Shown in pieces: positions 42,075-53,050 of a stretch of DNA of 55,980 bases; position 1 is the stretch's first letter; every line of letters begins with the position of its first letter. This stretch comes from Halocaridina rubra. Lineage: Eukaryota; Arthropoda; Malacostraca; Decapoda; Atyidae. The notes beneath the pieces are model-generated. The model was not told where the DNA came from, searched no databases, and was given only the letters and a program-made list of their open reading frames with translations. The stretch covers positions 15,001-70,980 of the forward strand of contig JAXCGZ010002308.1 in the NCBI GenBank assembly GCA_037179515.1, in the 5' to 3' direction. A program made the translations under genes and the position numbers.

Positions 42075-43025
42075 TTAATGAGGCCCCATCCCCTGATCTT
42101 CTGTCATTATCTTCTTTATCTCCCCTTTGTCTGGAAGTATTCTGTAACGAAAATTTTTCTTCTCTTCTTCATTTCTTTCATCATTTAACCTTCTTGCCTC
42201 TTGCAACAAGTTTTTTATCTTTCCCATCTCTTCCTGTGTTCTGTATCGTCTAATGAACACTTCTTTGCATTCTTGAAGGTCTTTTAGACTTTTTTTTCTC
42301 AACAATATTTCCCTACATGTCTCCCCTCTCTCAACGGTTACTTTTGTTGGTCTCGGCTTTCCTTCCCTCGAATATTTACCTAGTTGGTGTATGCTTACAA
42401 TATCCTCAGGACCACATACTACTCCAAGCTTTCTTATCAGGTCTACAACGTTAGCTTTATTTTCTTCAAGTCTCCCCTGCCATGTTGGCTCCTGGGATTC
42501 ACTTATGCCTGAGATTACCACTGTCTTCTCCTTATCAAGTGCCTGTCTGATGAGTGGGTTTGCCCTTTCCATCACAACGTCTTTCATTTTTTCGATTACT
42601 GTCTCTTTATAGTCAACTGTTTGTATGTTTTCCAGTGCCACCACCTTTACAGCCTCTTTTACTGCCACATTCCCCTTTAGTGCATCAGCAAAGGACGTTT
42701 TCATGGCATCATTTTCCATATTCAGCTCCTGGAACTCTTTTCTGAACTGTTCAATGTTTTCCTTAATCTGAACATTCCAAGCAGCAATCTCGTCTCTCTC
42801 AGAAGAGAGCAGTGAACTAACATCTAATTCCTTTAGGTTGTCATTCAGCTGTTTGTTTTTATCTTCTTGTTTAGAAATTCTAGATTCTAGTTGACTCTTT
42901 TCCCCTTCCAGCTTCTTTATTCTTTTTTCTAGTTCCTTTCTCTCCTGCCCTTGTGCTTTATTTGCTTCCTCCAAAGATCTTATTTGTTCTCTGAGTGTTT
43001 CATTCTCTTTCATTTCTCCATCCAT
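42075..43025 (-). CDS. CR1-like ORF1 protein (coiled coil + RRM-like), copy C
   Basis: The 316-residue reading frame from the first Met is uninterrupted. Residues 1-75 are a Glu/Lys/Leu coiled coil, and the centre has a basic-acidic helix region. Residues about 165-260 form an RRM-like RNA-binding fold (VVISGISES, LIRKLGVVCGP, PTKVTVERGE, EVFIRRYRT). The C-terminus (FRYRILPDKGEIKKI) ends GMGPH then TAA (42077-42075). ORF1 proteins of L1/CR1 type form RNP particles on their own RNA. Because the copy is 5'-truncated, the natural start (nearer 3540-3425 in copy A) is missing. Confidence 0.78.
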   Translation of the reverse strand: MDGEMKENETLREQIRSLEEANKAQGQERKELEKRIKKLEGEKSQLESRISKQEDKNKQLNDNLKELDVSSLLSSERDEIAAWNVQIKENIEQFRKEFQELNMENDAMKTSFADALKGNVAVKEAVKVVALENIQTVDYKETVIEKMKDVVMERANPLIRQALDKEKTVVISGISESQEPTWQGRLEENKANVVDLIRKLGVVCGPEDIVSIHQLGKYSREGKPRPTKVTVERGETCREILLRKKSLKDLQECKEVFIRRYRTQEEMGKIKNLLQEARRLNDERNEEEKKNFRYRILPDKGEIKKIMTEDQGMGPH

Positions 43026-43039
43026 ATTCCGAATTTTAT

Positions 43040-43080
43040 TCCTGGAGGCTATCTTTACATTTGCTAAGGAAGCATACGGA
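43040..43080 (-). mobile_element. Old CR1 copy G, right part
   Basis: About 40 bp (CCTGGAGGCTATCTTTAC...) matches the CR1 consensus segment CCTGAAGGCTACCCTTAC that should follow G-left. This proves that copy C sits inside G. It ends where a dispersed repeat begins at about 43080. Confidence 0.65.
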
Positions 43081-43390
43081 GAGAATATATATTTAATTTA
43101 TGTTTCCCATTTATGATATACGTTTTCTTTGTGACGAATCATATAGTTTTCTTTAGTCTCACCTTTTTGTTTTGTTTTTTTGTTTTGATGAGTAAGAACG
43201 CCAGTTGCTTCTTCAATAAGATGTAGTACAGCATGGTTGATAAATAAAGAAGATAAAATAATTTTTACGGCCAAGGAATAGTAATGATGATACAATCTTG
43301 ATAATTAGAAGAAAAAAAAACTCCAAATAGGGTAAATAAATATTTTATGAGTAAGATATTGTGCCTGAATAGTGATGAATATTAGGTATA
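43080..43390. repeat. Dispersed 262-bp repeat, copy 2
   Basis: Same ends as 17716-17978 (GAGAATATATATTTAATT ... GCCTGAATAGTGAT) with internal length differences. It directly follows the right part of old CR1 copy G. Confidence 0.7.
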
Positions 43391-43541
43391 ATATGTAAAT
43401 AAATGCCCTTTTTCTATTATTGCATTGTATTGTCAAGTAATATTTTCATTTTTTATAAACTATACAAATATTATTTTTCTGCTGCCAAATTGTTAATAGT
43501 TTTATTCTTTGGTTGCAGAGTTCTTTAAATTGTGTTCTGGT

Positions 43542-44110
43542 TTATATTAATAAATTTTTAAAAGGTCCAAAGCTGTCTCTCAATCCACCCTCTAGAAATA
43601 GTGGTGATATATAGTTCCCTCCCATATAGCGGAGCAAATAATAGAAATAATCGTTACTACTCTTAAATCTTATTTTGCCTCCTGGGGATGATGTTGCAAC
43701 TTTTGGAGGAACTATGTTCTGAGAATCTGGATTGACATATCCTTGTCTATCCATATTATTGTTAATATCGTCATCAAAATCATTCTGTGTTTGACTATGC
43801 TCTAGTGGTTCAACAGTAATTGGTTCAGGCACTGCATTAGGCTCGATTACTGGTTTCAAGCAAGCAATAGAAACAAAACTATGTGCATCATCAGACAATT
43901 GTAGATGAGAATGTTTAGGCATGCACTTAATAATCTTATATGGTCTTGAGTATGGGGCTTCCAAAGATTTGCTGACTATCAATTCGTAACCAAACTGTAT
44001 CACAGGTGTTTAAATCTTTAGGAAGAAAAGTCTTTGGAAAACTATGGCACCCACCACTAGCTAAGGCACTTACATCTAATTTGGACATTTCTCTGCCTAA
44101 GTACTTAAAA
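43542..44110 (-). pseudogene. Ty3/gypsy-type pol 3' end fragment
   Basis: The minus strand reads FPKTFLPKDLNTCDTVWLRI, then after a frameshift near 43995 SKSLEAPYSRPYKIIKCMPK, then HLQLSDDAHSFVSIACLKPV. This is the region downstream of a Ty3/gypsy integrase core, where a small barrel-like C-terminal domain sits. A tail rich in Asp/Asn follows. No integrase core belongs clearly to this piece, and it is separated from the next fragment by unrelated sequence. Confidence 0.6.
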
Positions 44111-44349
44111 GATGAGTTTGTTAAATCACTAGTATTAGTGCTTCTTGTGTCTACTATCAGTTTTGGTAATAAAAGTATGTACTAGCTAACAGCCAAGTAC
44201 GCAATTGGCCAATCAGTTGTTAAAGGATCACTTAGCACTCATAAATTCACACCTTTCTCCTCCCTCACGCTCATAGCACCATTATGAGTAGACTCTCTTT
44301 TATATGAGTCGAGATGAATGATGTGGTACAAGGGGGGGGGGGTTATCTA

Positions 44350-45362
44350 CAGGATTTTTCAATGCCTAGCAATGGGCCACAGGGAAATGGGAGTAGAGGG
44401 TCAACACTAGTAGAGAGCACTGGGAGGAGATGTTGACGATTCTGCCACCAGACTCGTCCGCTGGGAAGACATACCTCGTTCTCCCTGTACCTGCTGCAGC
44501 CCATAACTATTCCGACCTCGTCCCAACAGTGTGACATCGGATCTTGAATTCGGACATGCTGGCAACAGTCAGCCTGGCAAGGGGACGAGTGTGGAAAGCG
44601 TATTGGCACTTGAGTAGTTCAGTACGAGCAGCAATTTAATGGTCACAGTCCTTGGTCAGGACTTGCCATTCCTTGGAGATGGACTCTGGGTGACCCAGGG
44701 CACAGGAGCAGAGGGGGATGCCAAACAGCACCTGTGCAAGTGAACAACCTGCAGACATAGGGGTGTTGCGTATCTCTAGGAGACCCCTGTCAAAGTCCTC
44801 GCAGTCGATGTTTCCATTGGGCACGTCTTCTAAATGAGGTAATTTACAGACTTGACTGCTGATATTGGCATGTCCATTTGATTGGGGATAGTGGGGCGAT
44901 GACATAACATGCTGAATGCCCCAATGCTCCACGAATTTCCAGAAGTCAGCACTGTTAAACGGTGGGCCTCCTTCTGTCCTGAGGCAGAGGGAAGCACCAA
45001 CTTTTTGGAAGTATCTGCAGAACATCCTGACAACTCTTGAAGCCGTCACATCGGGCCTGTAGGATATGACCACATGCCATCCTGACAATCTGTCCACAAT
45101 TTCCTGGAATGACTTCCATGCAACCCGGAATAAATCAGCAGAGACAGATTCGAAAGGCCTCGTAGGGTGATCATCAGATAGGAGGGGTTACTGTTGCTGG
45201 CTAGGCTCCTGAAGGGTTCTTTTGGTTTCTGGAGAAGGTGATGAGTCATGTACTGTAGTGATGGCATTGCATGTAACAATGAGTCATACATGATAACAGT
45301 TGCCGTGTTTCTTGCCGGGAGGAGGGGAAGCTCTTCTGGGGTCTGAAGAGCTGTCCTGACCC
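44350..45362 (-). pseudogene. Ty3/gypsy-type integrase fragment
   Basis: Minus-strand pieces in order: a zinc-binding-like remnant (SLLHAMPSLQ near 45290-45240), the approach to the core (PFESVSADLFRVAWKSF), VDRLSGWHVV, then RTEGGPPFNSADFWKFVEHW and SSPHYPQSNGHANISS. Then come RGLLEIRNTPMSAG, KEWQVLTKDCD and a tail with SGRVWWQNRQHLLPV. The core integrase fold and the SPHYPQSNG motif are clear. RTEGGP has Glu where family members usually carry Asp at the catalytic position, so this copy looks inactive. Several frameshifts are present. The fragment has no LTRs and stops exactly at the Penelope junction at 45366. Confidence 0.72.
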
Positions 45363-45365
45363 CCA

Positions 45366-45580
45366 TGATAACTTAGAAAGTATATATAAGAGACAGAGAA
45401 AGTTTTCTTCCTATAGACAGTAAATGAGTATTTGTTGGGTTCTCTCATAACTAAGACATCCAAAAACGGTAGCTTGCCATCCGATTCCCATTCGGTTTTA
45501 AACTTGATCCCAGGGACTAAATCATTAAATTTATTAAAAAATGTGTCAAATTCTCCCCAACGGGAGTCCCAATAGGAATA
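45366..45580 (-). pseudogene. Penelope-like element, inverted RT piece
   Basis: The minus strand reads DIYSYWDSRWGEFDTFFNKF, then IKFKTEWESDGKLPFLDVLV and YSFTVYRKKTFSVSYIYFL. It starts right after the first half of the RT YxDD box and runs through the LPFLDV motif of the Penelope thumb region. Its last 52 bp are repeated, inverted, at 45589-45641, where the element continues on the plus strand. Confidence 0.75.
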
Positions 45581-45588
45581 TATATCGT

Positions 45589-46440
45589 ATAGGAAGAAAA
45601 CTTTCTCTGTCTCTTATATACACTTTCTAAGTTATCATGCTTTGTCTGTAAAAACTGGTGTTGCATGCAATCTTTTCCTAAGAGGTTTTAGAGTGTGTTC
45701 CATTCATCATTTGCAATGCAAATTCAAATTAATCCGCCAACAATTAGAAAGTCTCATGTATCCCGCGTATGTAATCGAAAAAGCAATTAACAAAGCAAAC
45801 AAAATATTTTATAATGGGCCGGCAGAACAGTCAAAAATAAACTTTACTAATACAATTAAAATACCCTATTTAGAAAATATTAAAATTCTTAGTGATCAAT
45901 TAAGCAGAAGTAAGCCTTTTATATTTAATTATCTCAAAACAATTAGTTCTTCACTTAATAACGTATATCAAAATAAAAAAGCTTTAGAAGCAGGGATTTA
46001 TAAAATTGATTGCTGTTCCTGCAATAAATCTTACATAGGTCAAACTGGTCGTTCGCTAGGCCAGAGAATTTCTGAGCATAAAAGAGCAGTGCGATATGGT
46101 GTTGAAAGTTCTGCTTTATTTGTGCATATGCGAGATACTGGTCACCATATTAACTGGAGTGAGTCCTCATTGCTATATATGAGTAATTGCCAATATAGGA
46201 GAAAGATACTTGAAGCAGCCATTATATAAAAATCAGAAACCTTAAATTTATCAAATGGACAGTGGAGATCTGATGGTGTGGGTGAAGCATTATAAAAAGA
46301 CCTCATTAAGAAAATTATGCCAAATGACCGTCCACCTGACCTGTGGTCTGAAAATAATCCCATCGTGGATCCTCCTGGCAATCGTAGCTAGCATCTCTCC
46401 CCACCTTTATCCAGAGCTTTGTATATATCGATTCATTTGT
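45589..46440 (+). pseudogene. Penelope-like element, RT end + GIY-YIG endonuclease
   Basis: The frame opens at YRKKTFSVSYIHFLSYHALS and continues VKTGVACNLFLRGFRVCS. It then reaches the GIY-YIG nuclease: GIYKIDCCSCNKSYIGQTGR, with SLGQRISEHKRAVRYG and HMRDTGHHINW. A TAA at about 46228 ends the long ORF. The usual C-terminal text (NLSNGQWRSDGVGEAL, NNPIVDPPGNRS) continues to about 46390 with two stops. Penelope elements use RT plus GIY-YIG EN; this copy is 5'-truncated and inverted, and not functional. Confidence 0.8.
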
Positions 46441-46567
46441 ACCTGAAGAGGACTGGAGTCCAGTTGTAATATATAGTACATCTTCGCTTCTTTTTGTTTT
46501 ATTTATGGGCATTTTATTGCTTCATATTGTGCTGTGATATAACAGTTTATTTTGCATATTTATATAT

Positions 46568-46967
<400 letters not shown>

Positions 46968-47032
46968 AAAGACTATACATATATATTTACAAGAGACTAT
47001 ACACCTGGACAAACGGGAGAGGCACTACACTT

Positions 47033-47223
47033 GCGTGACTAACAGGGTACCCGGCTGATGCACGACTGACAGGGTACAAAGCTGATGCTCAAATAACAGG
47101 GTCCAAAGCTGCTACACAACTGACAGGGTAAGAGAGTGATACACGACTACGGCTAATACATGACTAGCAGGGTCCGAGGCTAATATGCGGCTGACAGGGT
47201 ATGTGGCTGATACATGACTGACC
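47033..47223. repeat. 27-bp minisatellite, about seven units
   Basis: Unit starts are 47033, 47060, 47087, 47114, 47141 (shortened by 10 bp), 47158, 47185 and a partial at 47212. Consensus core: ACTGACAGGGTA...GGCTGAT. Confidence 0.9.
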
Positions 47224-47429
47224 ATATAATATTGCATTACTCCGGAAGAGAACTTGCCATTTGCTGTTCATCACAAACCAGCCCTGTTCACTGGCTTGTT
47301 CACAATACTATATATCGTTCTAAGGCTCTAAAGCCGAATTGGTTGTTGGGTATCAGTAATATATACTAGCTAACAACCTAGTACATAATTGGCCAACCAG
47401 TTTGTTAAAGGATCCCTTAATACTCAAGG

Positions 47430-47588
<159 letters not shown>

Positions 47589-48150
47589 TACTCAAATAAT
47601 GCTGATAATAACAGAGATAATAATAATACTTAAGTGGAACGAAGCATAAAAGTAAACACCATAATAAGTTACATGCAGTATAAATTTTTGGGTAAAAGTG
47701 GCCATCATTACTATTTTTGTACTCCTTACAATGATAGTAATTAGTTCTTAACATGAAGATCAAAGAGGTGATATCAAATCACATATAAAATAGTTGGTGT
47801 TAAGTGAACTTGCATTAGGTAATTAAGTTTAATTAATATGTGAGCAGTAACTATTTGCTTAAAAAAAATATATATATAGTTTGCCTTTGAAAGCTGTGAA
47901 GGAGGATGCACTTTTAAGATGTTCTGAAATATTTTCCCAGTGTTGGCCCTCTAATATTGATCATTTTAGAACCAGCATCAGTGTTTGTTCTCTGAATAAA
48001 GATCTCACTACTCTGTCTTGTGTTGGTTCTCCTTATATCCCTGACTGTTTTGTAATTAAATAACCAGTTAAAATAGTGATGGTTCAGATTTTGTATACAA
48101 AAACGAAAATAGCATTTTCTGGAATTTGTGCTATGTGGTACCTTAAATAG
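47589..48150. other. Unrecognised sequence, possibly LTR-related
   Basis: 47980-48060 has CTGAATAAAGATCTCACTAC followed by TCTTGTGTTGGTTCTCC, reminiscent of an LTR polyadenylation region. No partner LTR was identified. Confidence 0.3.
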
Positions 48151-48151
48151 C

Positions 48152-50691
48152 CACCCTTTACTTTATAAATAACAGCATGCAAGTGTAAATTTATATGAAC
48201 GTGAGAGGTAAACTTACTGTGAATGAGGTGGTAATGACGTGTATAGACTCCATAGGAAATTATTCCACAGCCAGTAACAGCTTTACGGCTGCTTTTGCGG
48301 GAGAAGAACATGGTAATGGGAGTTGCTGTCGCTGTTTCTTCTTTTGTTGGAAGATGGTCTTGTAAGGAATCATGGCATCATCGAGAAGATTGCAGAAGGT
48401 CACTGAATGAACCATATTATCGTCATGTTCTTGCGAGAGTTGTTGGACTGCTTTCACGTGTTCATATATGGCTGCCAGACGTTCGAGTGTAAGGCCAGGT
48501 TCTTTGATTTCTTCATGCGTTTCCTCTGGTTGCTCTTCTTACTCTTCTTTGCTCGCTGATTTCATCATTTCCTCCAAGTCTTCATCAGTCAAAGGCTGCG
48601 AGTGGCAGTCAATCAGTTCATTCACGTCTTCGTGAGTCATATCTTTAAAGCTTTCTCCTCCTAGCAATGCAGCCAACTTCACAGCTTTCGCAAATGCCGA
48701 GTTATGGACTTCGTGAGGAGCGAATCCCTTGTAGTCGTAGATGACTTCGGGCCACAATTTCTTCCAGCTGGCATTGATTGTGGCCGGCTTCATCTCATTG
48801 ATTGCATTCTGAATATTTTGAAGGCATGTAGAAATCATGTAATTCATCAGTAAGTCTTTATTGAGAATTCTTTGTCCAAATCCATGGATTCAACCAGGCT
48901 CGCTAGGGTATTTCATGTGTAGAGGGCCTTAACGCACGAATAACACCTTGACCCATAGGCTGAATCAGTGATGTCATATTCAGTGGCAGGAACTCTACTT
49001 GAACACCGTCATATTCGAGATAAGTTGCATGGCCACCAGCATTATCCATCAAAAGAAGGACTTTAAATTCAAGGCTTTTTTCCACAAGATAATTTTGACC
49101 TGAGGGATAAAGCATTGGTAAAACCAGTCTGATGTGAGGCTTTTCATGGTCCAGGCCTTAGGGTTATGCATCCAATACACTGGCAGCAGATTCTTATTCT
49201 TATTCTTCAAAGCCCTAGGGTTCTTTCACTTGTAGACAAGCCCGGGCTTTAACATGAAGCCTACAGCATTCCCGCCCATGATGAGGGTAACGTGGTCTTT
49301 GTGTGCTTTAAATCCTGGGGCTTTAGCTTCCTCCTTGAGGAGAAAAGTGCAAGACAGCATTCTCTTCCAAAATAACCCAGTCTCATCCATGTTGCACACT
49401 TGCTCAGGAGCATATTCCCCTTTGGCGATAACTTTCTTGAAGTCGTTGTTCACGTAATCTTCAGCTGCCGCTGTATCTGCAGAGGTAGCTTCGCCATAAA
49501 CCGAAATGCTCTTTAGGCCATAGCGTTTTTGAAATATGGCGAACCATCCCTTGCTTGCAACAAACGATTGTTTCCTCAGTGGAGAATCACTGGAGGGTCC
49601 TGGTTGTGGGTCGTCGATATAATCTTCTCTCTCCTCCTCTCCACGGTCGGCACTTTTGTCGTCAGATTCATTTGCAGCGAATATCTCGTACAGCTTCTTC
49701 ACCATTGTTTGTATGATTGGTGTCTATGCTGATGTTCTTCTTTCTGCAATCAGCAATCCACAGAACCAAAGCAGATTCCATCCGCAATATTATCTTATTG
49801 CGGGGTGTTATGACCATCTTCGCTGTTTTACTAAATGAAATAGTTACTGTTTTCCTGATATTTGCCTCGTCCTTTTTGATGTAGTGAACAGTAGATTCGT
49901 TGAGGCCAAAATGGCGGCCGACATCCGCAAACCTTCTTCCTTCTTTCAGCATATCTAACAGCTTTAGCTTATCTGTTATGGTTAACATATTTCTTTGCCA
50001 CCTAGGCTCACTACCAGAAGCCTCAGAAGATGAAGGACGCTTGGGAGGCATTGCCAAGGTTGAAATTCGTGAATGAAATAAATCACAAGCACAACGTATC
50101 AATAAGCACAACGCGAATGGCGCACTTGTGACTTAGACTGAGCAAGTGAGGCGAGAGAATGGAAGATGGTGGGAGAACTAAGCTTCAATCAAAACACCAA
50201 TCAGACACCATGATACAGAACATACAGAAAAACAATTCTGTGATTCGTCGTCTCCCACCCTTTCAGCCAATAGCATTCCATGAACTATCTCACGTAGGTG
50301 CGAGCCTTTGCATTTTCCAAGACGCCAATACAGTGTACGCTATCGTAGAGTATTTCACATGGTGCAATTCTGTGAGCTATATGTTTAAATATATATGTTT
50401 TACTATTTTTTACTGTTTTATTACTCTTAGGCTAGGAAATACTTCTTTTATCAATAAGATAATGAAAATTTCAACATGTACTAGCTCACGGAGGTGTGAC
50501 CCTTTTCGTTTTCCGAAACGCTGATACCGGTATCGTATTTTACATGGTGCAATACTGTGAGTATTTATGCTTTTTACTATTTTTTACTGTCTTATCATTC
50601 TTAGGTTAAGAAATAAATTTTTTTATCAATAATATAATGTAAATACTGGAAATTCGCAATAGGTGAACCGCGATATAGCGAAGGGTTACTG
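48152..50691 (-). mobile_element. Tigger element 5 with decayed transposase
   Basis: The right end (CAGTAACCCTTCGCTATATC on the minus strand, finishing at 50691) is followed by TA. The left end is truncated inside one 160-bp repeat (48152-48240). The 5' non-coding part (50150-50650) holds the same 180/351-bp tandem repeats as element 4. Confidence 0.8.
48539..50060 (-). pseudogene. Tigger/pogo DDE transposase, disrupted
   Basis: Domains in order: the N-terminal MPPKRPSSSEASGSEP and psq HTH (NMLTITDKLKLLDMLKEG; ADVGRHFGLNESTVHYIKK), then the CENP-B-like second HTH region (WFAIFQKRYGLKSISVYGEA). The DDE core follows: MDETGLFWKRM (first Asp) and LLLMDNAGGHATYL (second Asp). In the third motif, SLIQPMGQGVIRAL, Gly replaces the expected Asp (GGT on the minus strand near 48952). 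The C-terminal region is SWKKLWPEVIYDYKG to LEEMMKSASKEE. Frame breaks occur near 49705, 49226-49115 and 48900. The enzyme would cut and paste DNA at TA; this copy cannot. Confidence 0.85.
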
Positions 50692-53050
50692 TACTCATGC
50701 ATGTGTCAGAGTAGGTAATGGTAGAGTAGTTGACAGAGTATTAATGGATTATGTTGTAGTGAGCAAGAGGATGTTTGGAAGAGTTTTGGATGTGACTATA
50801 CAGAGAAGTGCTAGTGGTGGAATATTTAATCATTATTTAGTGGAAAGTAGAGTGAGAATGGGAGAAAATTGGAGAAAAGGGAGAAGCAAGAGAGGTGCTA
50901 AAAGTGAGTGAACTGAATACAAAAAACTGTGAGTATAAGGCAAGTCTGAGGAATGTGTGAAATGTAGTGAAAGAAAAGGTGGAGGAGAAAGTGCAAGACT
51001 CAAGAGTTGTTTCTAGGAGGAAGTTATGAAGTATGCAGAGGCAGTGTGCGAAGGAGGGTAATAGGTGGAAGCAAAATGAAAGGCAGTGATTTGTGGAATG
51101 AGCAGGTGAGTGTAGTAGTGGCTAAAAAGAAGCAGGAATTTAGGTATGACTGCAGGTAGGTATGTAGAGGCATTTGAGCAATACTCATGATGAGGGAGGC
51201 AAAGAGAATAGCGGATGTAAGGTGACGTAGATGCTTATCTGAGAGTTTTGAAAGGAATAAAAAGATGTTCTGGAGGGAAGTGAAAAGAGTTAGAAGAGGT
51301 GAGTCTGGTTGGGAGGAGAGGGAGAAAGGAGCTAGTAGAGGGAATAAAGGTGAGAGAGAGATGGGTTGAGTATTTCAAGGAACTGCTAAATGAGGAAGAT
51401 GATAGAGAGGAAGAGATTGGGGCTGTGGGAAATGAAGGGAGAATGCCAATGTTAAGTGATGAGAATGATAGAGATATAACAAAAGAGGAGGTAAATTTGG
51501 CACTGAGAGCATTGAAAGCAGGTAAAGAACCAGGTATAGATGGGAGGTCATGATGAAAGATTGTCAGAAGTTGGGGAGGCATTAGTAGAATGTTTGGTTA
51601 GGTTGTTGAATGTATATTTCAGAAAAGGGAGGGTCCCACTTGATTGGAGGAGTGCCTGTGTAGTTCCACTTTATAAAGGGAAAGGATATAAGTATGATTT
51701 TAGTAGTTTTGGAGGAATTAGTTTGTTGAGTGTAGTTGGGAAGGTATATAGAAGTGTTAATCGAGAGAATTAGGAAAGGTACTGAGAGATTGATTGGGGA
51801 GGAACAGTGTGGGATCAGGAGAGGAAGAGGAGGTGTGAAGCAGGTATTTGTGGTAAGGCAGGTGTGTGGGAAGTTCTTGGAGAAAGGTAGGGTCACTTTT
51901 TGGGCTTTTATGGACTTAGAGAAAGTGCATGACAGGGTTGATAGAAAGGCATCATGGAGTGTGTTGCGAGTATGGAATAAGTGGAAGTTTGCTGAAAGTG
52001 GTGAAGAGTTTTTAAATGAGTAGTATAGCATGTGTGAGAGTTGGGAATGGTGTGAGTGATTGGTTTGAGGTAATTGTAGGAGTACATAAAGGTTGCATAA
52101 TGTCATCATGGTTGCTTAATGTGTATATGGTTGGAGCAATAAGGGAAGCAAATGAAAGTTTCAGATAGAAGCTTAGAACTAGTGGATGAGTATGGAAGGT
52201 TGTAAAAACTGAATCAAATGCTATTTGTGGATGATACTGTACTGGTGGCTGATACTGAGAATGAACTAAATCATCTTGTGACTGAGTTCTTAGAATGTGT
52301 TAAAGAAGGAAATTGCAGTGAATATTGGTAAAAGTAAAGCCGCAAAATATACAAGGAGTGTTATTGTTGGCAGATGGAATGAAGGAGTGAATTGGGAGTT
52401 GCTTGAAGAAGATGAGAGGTTTGAGTATCTGGGGTCACATGTATCAAGGAGTGGACAAGTGAATGCAGAGGTAAGTTATAGAGTGAAGTAAGCAAGTATA
52501 TGTCCATGCGAGTTGAAAATTGTAATAAGAAATAGATATTTGGGAATGAACGCAAAGATAAGGATATATGAAGGTTGATTGTGCCAACATCATTTAATGC
52601 AGCAGAGACTTCGAATGCAAGAGAGGATGAAAGGACCCAGATGACTGTAATAGAGATGAGATGTTTGAGAAGCATATCAAGAATAGATAGAGTAAGAAAT
52701 GAGAATCTCAGATAGAGAATATGTGTTCAAAGGAAACTGTCTGATAGTTTAGATCAGAGAGTATTGAGTTGGATTGAACATGTGGAAAGAATGAGTGATG
52801 AACGAATAGCGAAGAGAGTGTGGAGTGAAGAACTGACTGGATTTAGGCCAAGAGGAAGACCTAGAATGAGATGGATGAATGGTGTGACATGGTCATTGAA
52901 TGCACGTAGAATGTCAGTGGAGTAGGAAAGAGAGCATGATAGGGATAAGAATGAGTGGAGGAAGATTGTGCATAGGCGACACGGGCCAAAGGGAATTCTT
53001 GCACCTGCTAGCTCAGTGAACTGTGGAGTGGTGTGAGGGGAGTTGCCATG
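50692..53050 (+). pseudogene. RTE-like LINE, EN end + RT, heavily broken
   Basis: The endonuclease end is at 50740-50900 (MDYVVVSKRMFGRVLDV, GGIFNHYLVESRVRMGENW). The RT approach is at 51299-51553 (WVEYFKELLNEEDD; EEVNLALRALKAGKEPGIDG), and RT motifs continue at 51600-51770 (KGRVPLDWRSACVVPLYKGK). Next come 51750-51960 (IGEEQCGIRRGRG; WAFMDLEKVHDRVDR), 52080-52140 (GCIMSSWLLNVYM) and 52222-52250 (LFVDDTVLVAD). The C-terminus is at 52770-52920 (RFRPRGRPRMRW-type). Stops and frameshifts separate the pieces. The RT layout and GRPRMRW tail suggest the RTE clade, which I hold as likely but not certain. The 5' end abuts Tigger element 5. Confidence 0.72.

Larger units (their letters stand above)
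39178..43039 (-). mobile_element. CR1-like LINE copy C, nearly full ORF1+ORF2
   Basis: The most complete copy: 3' tail with two 14-mer units, ORF2 (39269-42072 and upstream overlap), and ORF1 (42075-43025). It is truncated 5' within the ORF1 coiled-coil region. It carries one clear disabling lesion, a 19-bp deletion near 41384-41390. It is inserted into the older copy G: the left flank ends ATTTCCTTG and the right flank resumes CCTGGAGGCTAT, with about 8 bp of the target missing. Confidence 0.88.

Noticed and set aside
43098..43295. Minus-strand 65-residue ORF
   Set aside because: Lies inside the dispersed 262-bp repeat and is not open in the other copy.
46390..46500. Hammerhead ribozyme expected near a Penelope-like end
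   Set aside because: I looked for the CUGAUGA...GAAA core near the element and did not find a convincing one.
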